Assembly (NCBI GenBank): GCA_020636355.1
Contig: JACJYB010000002.1
Coordinates: 694,144 to 758,143, forward strand
Reading direction: 5' to 3'
DNA length: 64,000 bases
Origin: Lewinellaceae bacterium
GTDB taxonomy: Bacteria; Bacteroidota; Bacteroidia; Chitinophagales; Saprospiraceae
Each line of letters opens with the position of its first letter. The first letter of the stretch is position 1. The translations under genes were made by a program, and so were the position numbers. Below, one piece after another: positions 33,375 through 42,811 of the stretch. Under the pieces are notes generated by a model, which saw nothing but the letters and a program-made list of their open reading frames with translations, had not been told where the DNA came from and did not search any database.

Positions 33375-34177
33375 CTATCTTCCCAAAAACCTCCTCAGCC
33401 CTTCAAGATCATCTGTATTGATGAGATCGACGCCCAGGCGCTGCATGGTGGACCAGGATAATTCGGTGTCGGGGATGGCCCATAAGCGCAGCTTCTTGCC
33501 TTGCGTATGACAGGCTTTTGCCAGCTGCTGGATGGACTTACGCATGGTGCGGGGCATCAGGGACCGCCCATCCCAGGATCCAATGGTGGCTAATGAGGTG
33601 CTGATAACCGGCATGCGGGCGGTCGCTATCTTGCGTACCAGGTCATCCGGCCGGCCGTCGAGGGAAACGAGGATCTCTGGATCCCGCAGGATCTGATCGA
33701 TGGGTCGGTTCCCGGAAATAAAAATGGTCACCGGTCCGGGGTTATTGGCCGTATGCAGCATCTCCCGATAAGGTTCCAGTGTCTTTATCAGTGCCACATA
33801 CGTCTCGTCGGCACCGGATTTAAAATCGATCATCAAGAAAAAGACACCATCGTAGCCGGATAGACCTTTCCTCCACGGTCTTGGATGCGTTGTTGCAATG
33901 GTTTCAGGTAAAGCTCCTCCAACGTGGGCAGGAGTTGTCTGGCCTCTTCGCCGTGAGGCAAATTGTGGGCAACCACCAGCTTACCATTCCACCAATAAAC
34001 GTCTGCTTCCACACTGGTGAAGCCCTGATCCAATGCATCCAACAACGGCCGGGTATGCTCGTAGTCGTTGTGTGCATGGGCATTGGGCAGAGGGTCAACC
34101 TGAGCCATCAGGCTTGAAGCCGAAATGACTGATACCAATACCATGTTCAGGGTCGTGTTTTGACTGCAGTAGTTCAT
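33375..34177 (-). pseudogene. GDPD/PI-PLC-like phosphodiesterase gene with a frameshift
   Basis: Two overlapping minus-strand frames together make one protein of about 267 residues. The first (34177-33833) has a signal peptide and NAHAHNDYEHTRPLLDALDQGFTSVEADVYWW, the usual start of Bacteroidota secreted phosphatidylinositol phospholipase C/glycerophosphodiester phosphodiesterase-like proteins. The second (33836-33375) continues with LMIDFKSG and ends LGVDLINTDDLEGL, the last strands of the same TIM barrel. The frames join near 33838-33850, where one base is missing: the sequence wanted there is VFFLMIDFK. The stop and restart overlap as TGATG, so two half-proteins could be made, but neither is a whole barrel. 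Sequencing error cannot be excluded. Confidence 0.75.
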
Positions 34178-34306
34178 ACGTGGAATGTACGATTATTCAT
34201 AGTATCCAATCATTAAGCTTTCGGTTTCGGTGGATGAATATCTGATGGGTGACGTCTCAATTCCTGATTAGTTATAACTTTTAAGGATTCACCTGGTCCT
34301 GCTTGC

Positions 34307-34341
34307 TTACTGAATACTGATTACTGGCTACTGACTACTCT
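34307..34341. repeat. Heptamer tandem array (about five copies of TACTGAx)
   Basis: Five consecutive 7-nt units, TTACTGA ATACTGA TTACTGG CTACTGA CTACTCT in order, lie downstream of the broken nitrilase gene. The last unit holds the minus-strand TAG stop at 34335-34337. Similar arrays occur at 57993-58111 and 63000-63034. Confidence 0.7.
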
Positions 34342-35232
34342 TTAACCCTGTACTCAAAAACATCCGGCCTGTGGTAGTGCCCTGCCGCGTCAAAGTCCAT
34401 CCGGGACCTGGTTATCAGGCCCTGATCCACATCAACCAGAAGCAATCCCTCCTGATCCCAGAGCGGCCCGGCGATAAGCTGTCCCATCGGGTCCATCACA
34501 CAACTGCCCCCACGCGACATGATATCCGGCCACCCTGCCAACTCCTCAATGCCTGGGAGATCAGATGGATAGTCGGATTTACGCACAAACTGATTTACGC
34601 CAAAGACATAACAACGGCCTTCAGCGGCAATGTGGTGCAGCGTATGAAACCAGGTATCCCGTTGATCGGCTGTTGGCGCCACATAAAGCGTAACCTGCTG
34701 TTCGTACATGGCCATCCTCGCCAGAGGCATCCGATTTTCCCAACAGATCAAACCACCCAACTGTCCATATGGGGTGGCAAAGGACACCAGGTCTTGCGCA
34801 CCACCTCGCCCCAGATGATCCGCTCGGCTGCTGTAGGCTTAAGCTTACGGTGTTTTCCCAGGTAGTGCCCTTCCTGATCGATGTAAACCAGCGTACAATA
34901 GAGGCTCCCTCCGTTCTCTCCACCACACCTATAGCGAGTACGAGGTTCAGTTCTTTGCACCATTTCTGCAACAACTCCAATTCTGGCCCAGGAACGTCTA
35001 CACTCTCCTCCCAATAACGTTGCCAAAGCGCTCTCCCGGCAGGCTTCCGGTCCCCTACCGGCGACTGGAAGGTAAACCCCGCGGATAAGCTGAAATAAAT
35101 GCTTCCGGAAAGACTGCTACATCTGCACCCTCTTTTACTCTGGACTAACCAATGCCGGACGATCTCGAGCGTGCCTTTTTTGTCGAATAAGGCCGGAGAT
35201 GCCTGTACCAATGATATTCTTCCGTTTTTCAT
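34335..35232 (-). pseudogene. Nitrilase gene broken by four single-base indels
   Basis: Read from the ATG at 35232, the product would be a nitrilase of about 298 residues (carbon-nitrogen hydrolase, aliphatic nitrilase-like branch). All three catalytic elements exist but in different frames: Glu in VFPEAFISAYPRG (about 35085-35130), Lys in HRKLKPTAAERIIWGE (about 34810-34860), Cys in GGLICWENRMPLAR (about 34725-34770). The frame changes at about 35133-35136 (extra A in an A-run), 35077-35080 (missing base at a G-run), 34907 (missing G) and 34805 (missing G). All are at short homopolymers. Either it is a recent pseudogene or the assembly is poor here. It follows the DUF1080 gene by 15 nt. Confidence 0.8.
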
Positions 35233-35247
35233 CTGATGAGTCCGCAA

Positions 35248-38200
35248 TTAAAGTCTCAGGATCCGCACATTTTTGAATTTCAACGGACTTCCGTGCCCAA
35301 GAAATCCAATGTGTCCGGAATGACGCTGCAGGCCTGGGTGCTCTTTATGATCCATGGTCCCATGCTCGGTCCATTCTTTCAGATTACCTTCCGTGATCAC
35401 TTCGCCATTTAAGGTCACCTGAACGTGATCGCCATCCACGCGGATTTCCTCTTCATTCCACTGACCAATTACTTTAAGATATCCTTGTCTCGCTGGAATA
35501 ACCCCATAGACGCTACCATGATATTGGTAAGGTTGGAGTTTATCGTATATGGTGTCCGTATTATCGAGGACCTGAATTTCTTTGCCTACATAGGCAGCAT
35601 CCCCCGTCAATGGCGTATGGATGCCAATCCCATTATTGGCTCCTGGTGTAAGTTGAAATTCAAAGCGCAACGAAAAGTTACTGAAGGTGTCCACCGTGTA
35701 CAGATTACCTTCCCCACCACGGGAAGGATCCACGTCGATAACACCATCGCGAACTTGATAATCCGTGGTGTTTCCGATCCAATTATCCAGATTCATACCA
35801 TTGAACAATGCCTGATAACCATGGTCAATTTCCTCCTGGGTGAGCGTGTAGGAAACCGGATCAATTTCACGGATCAGCAGGTCCCTGAATGCGAGATCGG
35901 TACCATGCGCCTGCAATTCAATGGGTCCCTCGGACAACACAGGTAAATTCCGGTCCCAATAGTTTTCCAGTTGGACATCGTTTACCACCATTACATCGTT
36001 CAGGTATACCGTGACCCGGTCACCGAGCATACGTACAAAAAAATGATTCCAGGAGCCTACGGGACGGTCTGCTACAGTCAAAGGGGTCGAGAATCCTCTC
36101 TGGTTGTTGTACAAACCTCCGGATCCGACCTGGGCTCCCACATCTACCCGGCTGGTATCCCAGATCTGGACCTGAGGATAACCCCGTAGATAAATCCCAC
36201 TATCACCATCCTTCGTGATCTTCCAGTCTACATGTAACTCAAAATCCTTGTACCATTTTTTTGTTACCAGGTTAGCGCCTTCACCGCTAAACACGATCAT
36301 CCCATCTTTCGCCTTCCAATGCTGCTGCATCTTCTGGTCTGCCTCCTCCTGACGTATTTTTTTCTCCGCAACACTGAGTTTTTTGAGTGTATAGGGATCT
36401 GCAAACCAACCTTGCCATCCAGTCAGATCGATTCCATTAAAAAGCTCCTGGAAAGCATCTCCTTGGGGCATTTCATTCAGATACGTTTCGATGGCGGAGG
36501 ATTCCTGGTGATCCATTTGTTCAGCCTCCGGAAGAAGCTGTTGAAGGGTTTGCTTAACAAGTTGACCACTGAGACCTTCATGATCCTGGGCGGGCAAGCA
36601 TACACCAGCCACTGCCCGGATATAGGCCAATGATTTAAGGTTATCTTCAGTAAAGTAGTCCGTTAACGTTTTGAAGGTGCTCCATCCGGGCAGATTACCC
36701 AGTTGTTGGAATACTACATCCCGCTCATGTTGGGAGTGGGAGGCCTCCAGCCAATCCACCAGCCATAACCGCTGGGATTCAGCGCCGGAAATAATCCTCC
36801 TCACTTGGGGAACCGCTTCATCCATGACCATCGTACGCATGGTTTCGTGGTGCACGGCAATCCACAATAATACACGCAAGGCTTCCTCCTCTCGTTGCTC
36901 AAGCAGCATTTTAACCAACGGCCTGGTTGTCAGCGCCGGATTCTGCTCAAGATGATCAATAACCTTTTGGGCATAGGCCTCCTCACTATGTTGTATCAAC
37001 AATGCAATCACCACATTTGCATCCAGGTTCTCTTTAATCCATTTCCAATTATTTTCTTTCTCCTCGGTAGAATGCAACGTGTTCAGCAAACTCGCTGCTA
37101 CCTCAGACTGTATGTTATCTGGCGCTTCACGGATCAGTGCATGCATTAAAGCATCGTGTTGTGGTTCTGCGATAACAGCGAGTGTGCGCCAGGCTTGACG
37201 CGCGACCGCCGTATCATTCTGTTGGGTTTGGTAATAGACCTGGGAGAAACATGCACCGGCTTGACGATCTGAGATCAAATCAAGAAGTTTGATTCGAAAA
37301 TGCGGGGTTAAGAAGGCAATCCGGTCTGCCAGGGACTTCATATTACCTCCATCGGTATATTCACGGATCAATGGCCATGCAACCTCTTGCCGCAGAGAAT
37401 CCCGGGTATGGAAGAACCAGTCGGTTAGGTAAGGCATTGATTCCGCACCTGCCACCCGGGACCAGGCCAGCAAAGCATCTATCCGGACATCCGGGTCCTC
37501 CTTCCCGGTCAGACTTTTTAAAAACCGGGCATTGGAAAATCCTCCCCTACCGGCTAAAATTCGGATCCAGCCACGCTGTTTTTTGGAGTCGGAAGAATCC
37601 GAAATAAACTTGTGTTGGATGGCATCATCCAGGGACTTCATCGCTGATCTGGTAAGATCACCCTCAATCGTCGCACCGCATGGCCCTTCCAGGACCCATT
37701 GGCCATATTTGTTAAATGCGTAGAGCGGCCTGGCTAAAAATAATTCATGCATCGCCTCGCACTTGATTTCGCCGGTTGCATCACCAGCACCAATCAAAGC
37801 ATTGGCCGTGGATACCGGAAAAAAATGAGCATCAACCCGCTCCAAATAATGCAGCACCATACCCGGATAAACTGCAGAGAGCTTACTCATCTCAAGGCTG
37901 TCCTTTGGGTTCCCCTGCAGGGCAAGGGTCTTGAGAAACAGCTCCTTTTGCTCCCCTTCTGCTTTTTGATATTTTTTCCAAAGCAAAGGGTGGAATTGCT
38001 CCTGCGCATGGGAAGAGGCCCATATCCAGATGTCCGGATCGCCCGCTTTGAGTCCTTTTTTTATCAACTTATTCAGCTTCCTGTCCGGATATCCAACCAT
38101 GGCCAGAATAGCGTCCTGCCGGAGTTCCTGATTACCCAAACTCTGTGCAATAAGCGGAGCAAGACGTGCATCGTGGACAAACTGCATTTCCTGTAACAAA

Positions 38201-38580
38201 TACTTTTTGACGGGAAGCGCCTGGATGGCATCCCACTGATTAACCAATGCATTGATCAACAAGGAACGCTCCACCTCATGGTCAGCTTGACCTGTATATC
38301 TAAAGAGGGAGGTTATTGCATAGTCCAATGGCGTGGTTACCAATTTGGCCTTCACCAAATGATTGCTGATTAATGCATTCACATTGGCTGATCCACCATT
38401 GAAAAACTCACTGAGCATCCCATCCAACTGGTGCTTATTCCCGGCTGGGAGCCGGTCCAACCAGCGGGATACCCGGTAGTCTGCGGGCCAATGCTCCTGT
38501 GCCTGACTCCATAAAGGATGTAGTACCAGGAACATGAGGTGCATACACACCCCGCAATATATTTTGCAGCGTCTTTTCAT
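35248..38580 (-). CDS. Secreted HEAT-repeat protein with two DUF1080 domains
   Basis: About 1110 residues from the ATG at 38580, whose A is shared with the preceding stop (TAATG). A signal peptide ends near WSQAQ. Residues about 50-690 are helical HEAT-like repeats; two DUF1080 (3-keto-disaccharide hydrolase type, concanavalin-like) domains follow, beginning FQELFNGIDLTGWQGW (about 700) and YQALFNGMNLDNWIG (about 920). Each has the GDSGIYLRG / NNGIGIH-type core. DUF1080 proteins are widespread secreted proteins of Bacteroidota and Planctomycetes acting on glycosides, in several cases with a 3-keto-glycoside step. Coupling to a Gfo/Idh/MocA oxidoreductase, which can form 3-keto sugars, fits that scheme. 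Confidence 0.88.
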   Translation of the reverse strand: MKRRCKIYCGVCMHLMFLVLHPLWSQAQEHWPADYRVSRWLDRLPAGNKHQLDGMLSEFFNGGSANVNALISNHLVKAKLVTTPLDYAITSLFRYTGQADHEVERSLLINALVNQWDAIQALPVKKYLLQEMQFVHDARLAPLIAQSLGNQELRQDAILAMVGYPDRKLNKLIKKGLKAGDPDIWIWASSHAQEQFHPLLWKKYQKAEGEQKELFLKTLALQGNPKDSLEMSKLSAVYPGMVLHYLERVDAHFFPVSTANALIGAGDATGEIKCEAMHELFLARPLYAFNKYGQWVLEGPCGATIEGDLTRSAMKSLDDAIQHKFISDSSDSKKQRGWIRILAGRGGFSNARFLKSLTGKEDPDVRIDALLAWSRVAGAESMPYLTDWFFHTRDSLRQEVAWPLIREYTDGGNMKSLADRIAFLTPHFRIKLLDLISDRQAGACFSQVYYQTQQNDTAVARQAWRTLAVIAEPQHDALMHALIREAPDNIQSEVAASLLNTLHSTEEKENNWKWIKENLDANVVIALLIQHSEEAYAQKVIDHLEQNPALTTRPLVKMLLEQREEEALRVLLWIAVHHETMRTMVMDEAVPQVRRIISGAESQRLWLVDWLEASHSQHERDVVFQQLGNLPGWSTFKTLTDYFTEDNLKSLAYIRAVAGVCLPAQDHEGLSGQLVKQTLQQLLPEAEQMDHQESSAIETYLNEMPQGDAFQELFNGIDLTGWQGWFADPYTLKKLSVAEKKIRQEEADQKMQQHWKAKDGMIVFSGEGANLVTKKWYKDFELHVDWKITKDGDSGIYLRGYPQVQIWDTSRVDVGAQVGSGGLYNNQRGFSTPLTVADRPVGSWNHFFVRMLGDRVTVYLNDVMVVNDVQLENYWDRNLPVLSEGPIELQAHGTDLAFRDLLIREIDPVSYTLTQEEIDHGYQALFNGMNLDNWIGNTTDYQVRDGVIDVDPSRGGEGNLYTVDTFSNFSLRFEFQLTPGANNGIGIHTPLTGDAAYVGKEIQVLDNTDTIYDKLQPYQYHGSVYGVIPARQGYLKVIGQWNEEEIRVDGDHVQVTLNGEVITEGNLKEWTEHGTMDHKEHPGLQRHSGHIGFLGHGSPLKFKNVRILRL

Positions 38581-39833
38581 TACAATTCCATTTTCCATTT
38601 TCCGCGCATCGGTTGATCCAGTAATGCATTTGCTCCCGGGTCGTCAATAAATCGCTGATCCGATGAATCAAAAGTGAGATCCCGTCCCAGGCGCAATGCA
38701 ATTTTACCCAGGTTCACTAACGTACAGGACCGGTGCCCATTCATTTCATTCAGTGCAAACTTCCGTCTGGATCGCACTGCATCGGAAAATTTAGTGATCA
38801 CCGGCGGTGGGTCCGGTAAATACGCCAACAATTTATCAACTTCCAGATTATCCGCTTTCAGGCCCGGATACAGTTTCCCGCCGGGTCCTTCCAGAAAAGG
38901 TGCACGGATGTCGTCATTTGCGCCATCCAGAACGATCTGGCAGCCATCAGCATACGTAAAAGTTATTCTCCGCCAGGTACCTACCGCATCGTAATGTTGC
39001 TGAGGAGCATCGATTTCAATGGTAACCGGACTTTCATCATCTTTTTTCAACAGAAACTGAACCGGATCAAGATAATGCTGTCCCATGTCTCCAAGGCCTC
39101 CACCGTCATAATCCCAATATCCGCGGAATGATCCATGCACCCGGTGCGGATGATAGGGTTTGTAGGATGCTGGACCCAACCAGAAGTCGTAATCCAGCTC
39201 GGCGGGCACTGGCTCAGGAACCAGGTTGGTTTTACCTTGCCAGTAAAACTTCCAGTTGAACCCGGTCGCGGCATTCAACGTGACTTTAAGCGGCCATCCA
39301 AAAACACCGCTATCCACTAATTTTTTAATGGGAGCAACCGGCACCCCCATACCATAAAAGTTCGATTCAAACCGGAACCAGGTGTTTAGCCGGAACATCC
39401 TTCCATATTCCTGAATCGCCCGGATTACCGCCTGACCTTCACCGATGGTACGCGTCATCGGTTTTTCACACCAGACGTCCTTTCCAGCCCTGGCTGCAGC
39501 AATGGAGATCAATCCATGCCAGTGCGGAGGGGTAGCGATATGTACGACATCTACCTCCGGCAACGCCAACAACTCTCTGAAATCGTGAAATGTTTTCACC
39601 TGTGGACCAGCTATCTCACTAGCTTTAGCCAGGTGATTGGCATCTACATCACATATTGCAACCAAGCGGCCTTCGTACTGGATATGTCCGGTGCCCATTC
39701 CGCCAACGCCAATGATGGCCTTTGTCAACTGATCACTGGGAGCTACCCACCCTTTACCTAAGACATGACGTGGAACGATGGTGAATAATCCTGCACCCAA
39801 ACCGGTCGTTTTCAGAAAATTTCTGCGCTTCAT
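38580..39833 (-). CDS. Tat-exported Gfo/Idh/MocA family oxidoreductase
   Basis: About 417 residues from the ATG at 39833. A Tat signal (MKRRNFLKTTGLGAG) is followed by the Rossmann fold GVGGMGTGHI and VAICDVDANH, then the conserved CEKPMTR motif near residue 120 and the C-terminal beta domain (YWDYDGGGLGDMGQHYLDP). It probably binds NAD(P) tightly during export, as other Tat-exported members do. It lies between GH31 (2-nt gap) and the DUF1080 protein (1-nt overlap), indicating a single operon for stepwise breakdown of a sugar glycoside. Substrate unknown. Confidence 0.92.
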   Translation of the reverse strand: MKRRNFLKTTGLGAGLFTIVPRHVLGKGWVAPSDQLTKAIIGVGGMGTGHIQYEGRLVAICDVDANHLAKASEIAGPQVKTFHDFRELLALPEVDVVHIATPPHWHGLISIAAARAGKDVWCEKPMTRTIGEGQAVIRAIQEYGRMFRLNTWFRFESNFYGMGVPVAPIKKLVDSGVFGWPLKVTLNAATGFNWKFYWQGKTNLVPEPVPAELDYDFWLGPASYKPYHPHRVHGSFRGYWDYDGGGLGDMGQHYLDPVQFLLKKDDESPVTIEIDAPQQHYDAVGTWRRITFTYADGCQIVLDGANDDIRAPFLEGPGGKLYPGLKADNLEVDKLLAYLPDPPPVITKFSDAVRSRRKFALNEMNGHRSCTLVNLGKIALRLGRDLTFDSSDQRFIDDPGANALLDQPMRGKWKMEL

Positions 39834-39835
39834 GG

Positions 39836-42685
39836 TCAATAGGATTTAGGTTTTTCAAAGGTGATCGTCTTGCCGCGATACTTTTTTGCTTTGCCTTTAG
39901 GCACCTGCATAAATCCACTCGCGTGGCGTGGCGTAACCCATACAACTTTAAGAAATCGATCCGCTAAATCGCCCGAAAACCCTCCAACTTTATCACCTAC
40001 CTTCAAGATTCCGGACGCCTCATCATAATCCATTGGAATAATGGAATACGCACCTCCTTCATAAGCGTAAGAATTACCATCATCAGCGTACAAATTGAAG
40101 TGGGCATTCTGACCGGTGTATACATGGATATACAGCGTATCCTGAGGTCGCTGCGCGGTGTATTCCATAGCCGGCCCGGCCGGGATAATGGAACCGCTTC
40201 GCACCAGTATTGGCATATGATCCAACGGGGCTTCCATCATTTGATATTGACCGCCTGCATGGAATTCTCCGGTGTAAAAGTCAAACCAGTTCGCGCCCGC
40301 GGGCAAATAAACATTCCGTTTGCGGGCTTTATAATCGGTCACCGGGTTAACCAGTATACTGGGACCGAATAGGTATTGGTCGCCAATATCCCTGACATTC
40401 GGGTCACTGCCAAAATCCATGATCAATCCGCGCATTATCGTATAATCCTCCAGGTACACACGGGCACCGACCGAATAGATATAAGGCATCAGCCGGTAAC
40501 GCAACTTTGCATAACCCAACATGACCTGATAAGCCGGGTGATCCTCCGGCGCCAGGTTATAAATTTCCCGGAAGGGATATTGGCCATGCGAGCGAAACAA
40601 CGGACAAAAGGCACCGAACTGATACCAGCGTGCATTCATTTCTCTCCATTCCTCCAGCTCCTCGCCTTGTGCATGTTCGTTCCTGCGTTCTACAGCAAAG
40701 CCACCGATATCCATGGTCCAATATGGGATGCCGGATAATGAAAAATTAATGCCGGCTGGAATCTGATCTTTAAAATCATGCCAGCGAGAGGCAATATCGC
40801 CACTCCAGGTCGCAGCTGCATAGCGTTGCTGTCCTGCAAATGCCGAACGGGTAAGAATAAATACCCGTTGTCCAGGGCTATCCCTGCGCTGACCTTCATA
40901 GATCCCTCGGGCATTCATGATTGGGTACGCATTAAAATAAGCACCGCCAGGACCAAGGGCCGTGGGCGACATCAATCGTTTTCTTTCTTCCATGGTAGCA
41001 TTGCTGTGGATATCCGGCTCTGTCGCATCCAGCCACCAGGCATCAACACCCTTCTCAAACAATTTTGTCCGTAACAATTTCCAGAATCCTTCCCTGGCCT
41101 CGGCATTGAAAGCATCGTAAAATGTCGAAGTATAACCCTGGGCTATCCAGTCCCGGGTCTGTTTGGCAATATTGCGGGGATACAACCAATGCTTTTTATT
41201 AAATGCATCGTAAGCCGGAATGCCTTCGTAAAATTTAGGCCATACGGAAATCATAAAATGAGCGTGGTAAATCGAATGCAGACTATCGATCATCCCGTCC
41301 GGATCCGGAAAACGGCTTGCATCAAATTCCTGACTACCCCATTCATCCTGTTTCCAGTAGGACCAGTCCTGAACGATATTGTCGAGCGGTATTTTGCGGC
41401 TGCGGAAGGTCCGAACGGTATTCATCAGTTCCGTCTGGGTCTTATACCTTTCGCGGCTTTGCCAAAATCCATACGCCCAGAGGGGCATGATGGGTGCCTT
41501 GCCGCTGATCTTCCGGTACTGGTGGATAATCTGGTCCGGGTTCGAACCCGCGATAAAATAATAGGATAAGATAGAACCTGCCTCCGAAGCGATGCTAAAG
41601 GTATGTGGATCCGGGGCAGGAGGTAGCCAGCGCATCGTCAGGTAAGATTCACCACCGTCCGGGTCCCACTCAATACGCACCGGAGTAGGCTTGCCAGCTT
41701 TCAAATCAACCTTGAGTATTAAAGTAGCCGGATTCCAGGCTTGACGCCACCGGTCCACCAATAGCTTCCCATCGATCCATAACTTGACATAGCCGGCATA
41801 CTTAAATTGAAACAGATGTGTGCCGGTATGGGGTGACGCCAACGATCCTTCCCAGGTGACTTTGCTTTGTCCCATGGGGGCTTCCGCCGGAAAATTGCGC
41901 ATGTCGGGCAGGAAATCGTATTGGATGTCCGATTCCGGTTTTACCACAAATGTTGCATTCGTGTTTTTATTGGCATAGGTGGCAGTCAACCAACCTTGCT
42001 GTCCATTTTTATCAAACAATTTTAGGGAAGTGAGGGATTGAAAGTCCCGGACATCAAGAAACCGCGTGGTCGAATAGTTGTCCCACAAGATCCCGTAGCT
42101 CCGGCTAGAGATCAGGAAAGGGACCGCTACTTCGGTATTATTCTGGGCCAATTCAACCTGCGTTCCGGCATAATTGGTCCATCCAGCCTGGTGCTGTCCC
42201 AGACCGTAAAATGCTTCACCTTCAGACTGATGGAAGTTTTGTTGGATGGCTTGAAATGGCTCCCCTTCGATGTCTATCGGCTGAAAAGTACGGGAGTCTC
42301 CATCCGTATCGCGTAACAATTCGTGACCTCTGGAGTCCAGAAAACGCAACCGGGCGGTTTGATGATTGTATTCCACCCATAGTGAGTCGGTTTTGAGCAG
42401 GATCTTTCCGTCAGAATCTTCAAGGTTCCATTGCACCTGTTCTTCTACTCCAGGCAAAACGACAAGGTCCCGATGGGCATCGACAGAAGTTCCCGCTTTT
42501 CCAGCTGTGACCCGGATAATCTGGCTGTTAACCACCTGTAATTGCAGCCAGTCAGGGCCCTGTTCGGATGCGGCCGGATAGGTAATACGAATTCCACGGT
42601 CTATTCTCTCCACGTGGTCCTGAGCAGCAACCACATTTCCCCAAAGGGCAACGCAAAGGAGTAAACTCCACTTAAATCCTTTCAT
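39836..42685 (-). CDS. Secreted GH31 glycosidase with PA14 insert (alpha-xylosidase-like)
   Basis: A 949-residue protein: signal peptide (cleaved near VVAAQ), N-terminal GH31 beta-sandwich, a PA14 domain inserted at about residues 245-360 (TWEGSLASPHTGTHLFQF, GYVKLWIDGKLLVDRW), then the catalytic barrel with nucleophile Asp in WWLDATEPD (about 552) and the acid/base loop in YAAATWSGD, followed by C-terminal beta domains. The GH31-PA14 order and the LDATEPD motif match bacterial alpha-xylosidases that act on xyloglucan oligosaccharides, though other alpha-glycosides are possible. First gene of the GH31 - oxidoreductase - DUF1080 operon. Confidence 0.92.
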   Translation of the reverse strand: MKGFKWSLLLCVALWGNVVAAQDHVERIDRGIRITYPAASEQGPDWLQLQVVNSQIIRVTAGKAGTSVDAHRDLVVLPGVEEQVQWNLEDSDGKILLKTDSLWVEYNHQTARLRFLDSRGHELLRDTDGDSRTFQPIDIEGEPFQAIQQNFHQSEGEAFYGLGQHQAGWTNYAGTQVELAQNNTEVAVPFLISSRSYGILWDNYSTTRFLDVRDFQSLTSLKLFDKNGQQGWLTATYANKNTNATFVVKPESDIQYDFLPDMRNFPAEAPMGQSKVTWEGSLASPHTGTHLFQFKYAGYVKLWIDGKLLVDRWRQAWNPATLILKVDLKAGKPTPVRIEWDPDGGESYLTMRWLPPAPDPHTFSIASEAGSILSYYFIAGSNPDQIIHQYRKISGKAPIMPLWAYGFWQSRERYKTQTELMNTVRTFRSRKIPLDNIVQDWSYWKQDEWGSQEFDASRFPDPDGMIDSLHSIYHAHFMISVWPKFYEGIPAYDAFNKKHWLYPRNIAKQTRDWIAQGYTSTFYDAFNAEAREGFWKLLRTKLFEKGVDAWWLDATEPDIHSNATMEERKRLMSPTALGPGGAYFNAYPIMNARGIYEGQRRDSPGQRVFILTRSAFAGQQRYAAATWSGDIASRWHDFKDQIPAGINFSLSGIPYWTMDIGGFAVERRNEHAQGEELEEWREMNARWYQFGAFCPLFRSHGQYPFREIYNLAPEDHPAYQVMLGYAKLRYRLMPYIYSVGARVYLEDYTIMRGLIMDFGSDPNVRDIGDQYLFGPSILVNPVTDYKARKRNVYLPAGANWFDFYTGEFHAGGQYQMMEAPLDHMPILVRSGSIIPAGPAMEYTAQRPQDTLYIHVYTGQNAHFNLYADDGNSYAYEGGAYSIIPMDYDEASGILKVGDKVGGFSGDLADRFLKVVWVTPRHASGFMQVPKGKAKKYRGKTITFEKPKSY

Positions 42686-42811
42686 CCCGAAACCAATTAT
42701 TTTCTTTCTAAAATTTCGGAAATCAAGGTATTAAAATTCAGGGACAACCTATACCTCCTTTAAGCAGGGAATACCCAGACCAACTCGCAGTACCTTTAAA
42801 TTAGAAGAGCA

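Noticed and set aside
33838..33850. Programmed -1 frameshift in the GDPD-like gene
   Set aside because: The T-run does not make a proper X XXY YYZ slippery heptamer in the needed frame and no downstream stem was seen; a simple indel is more likely.
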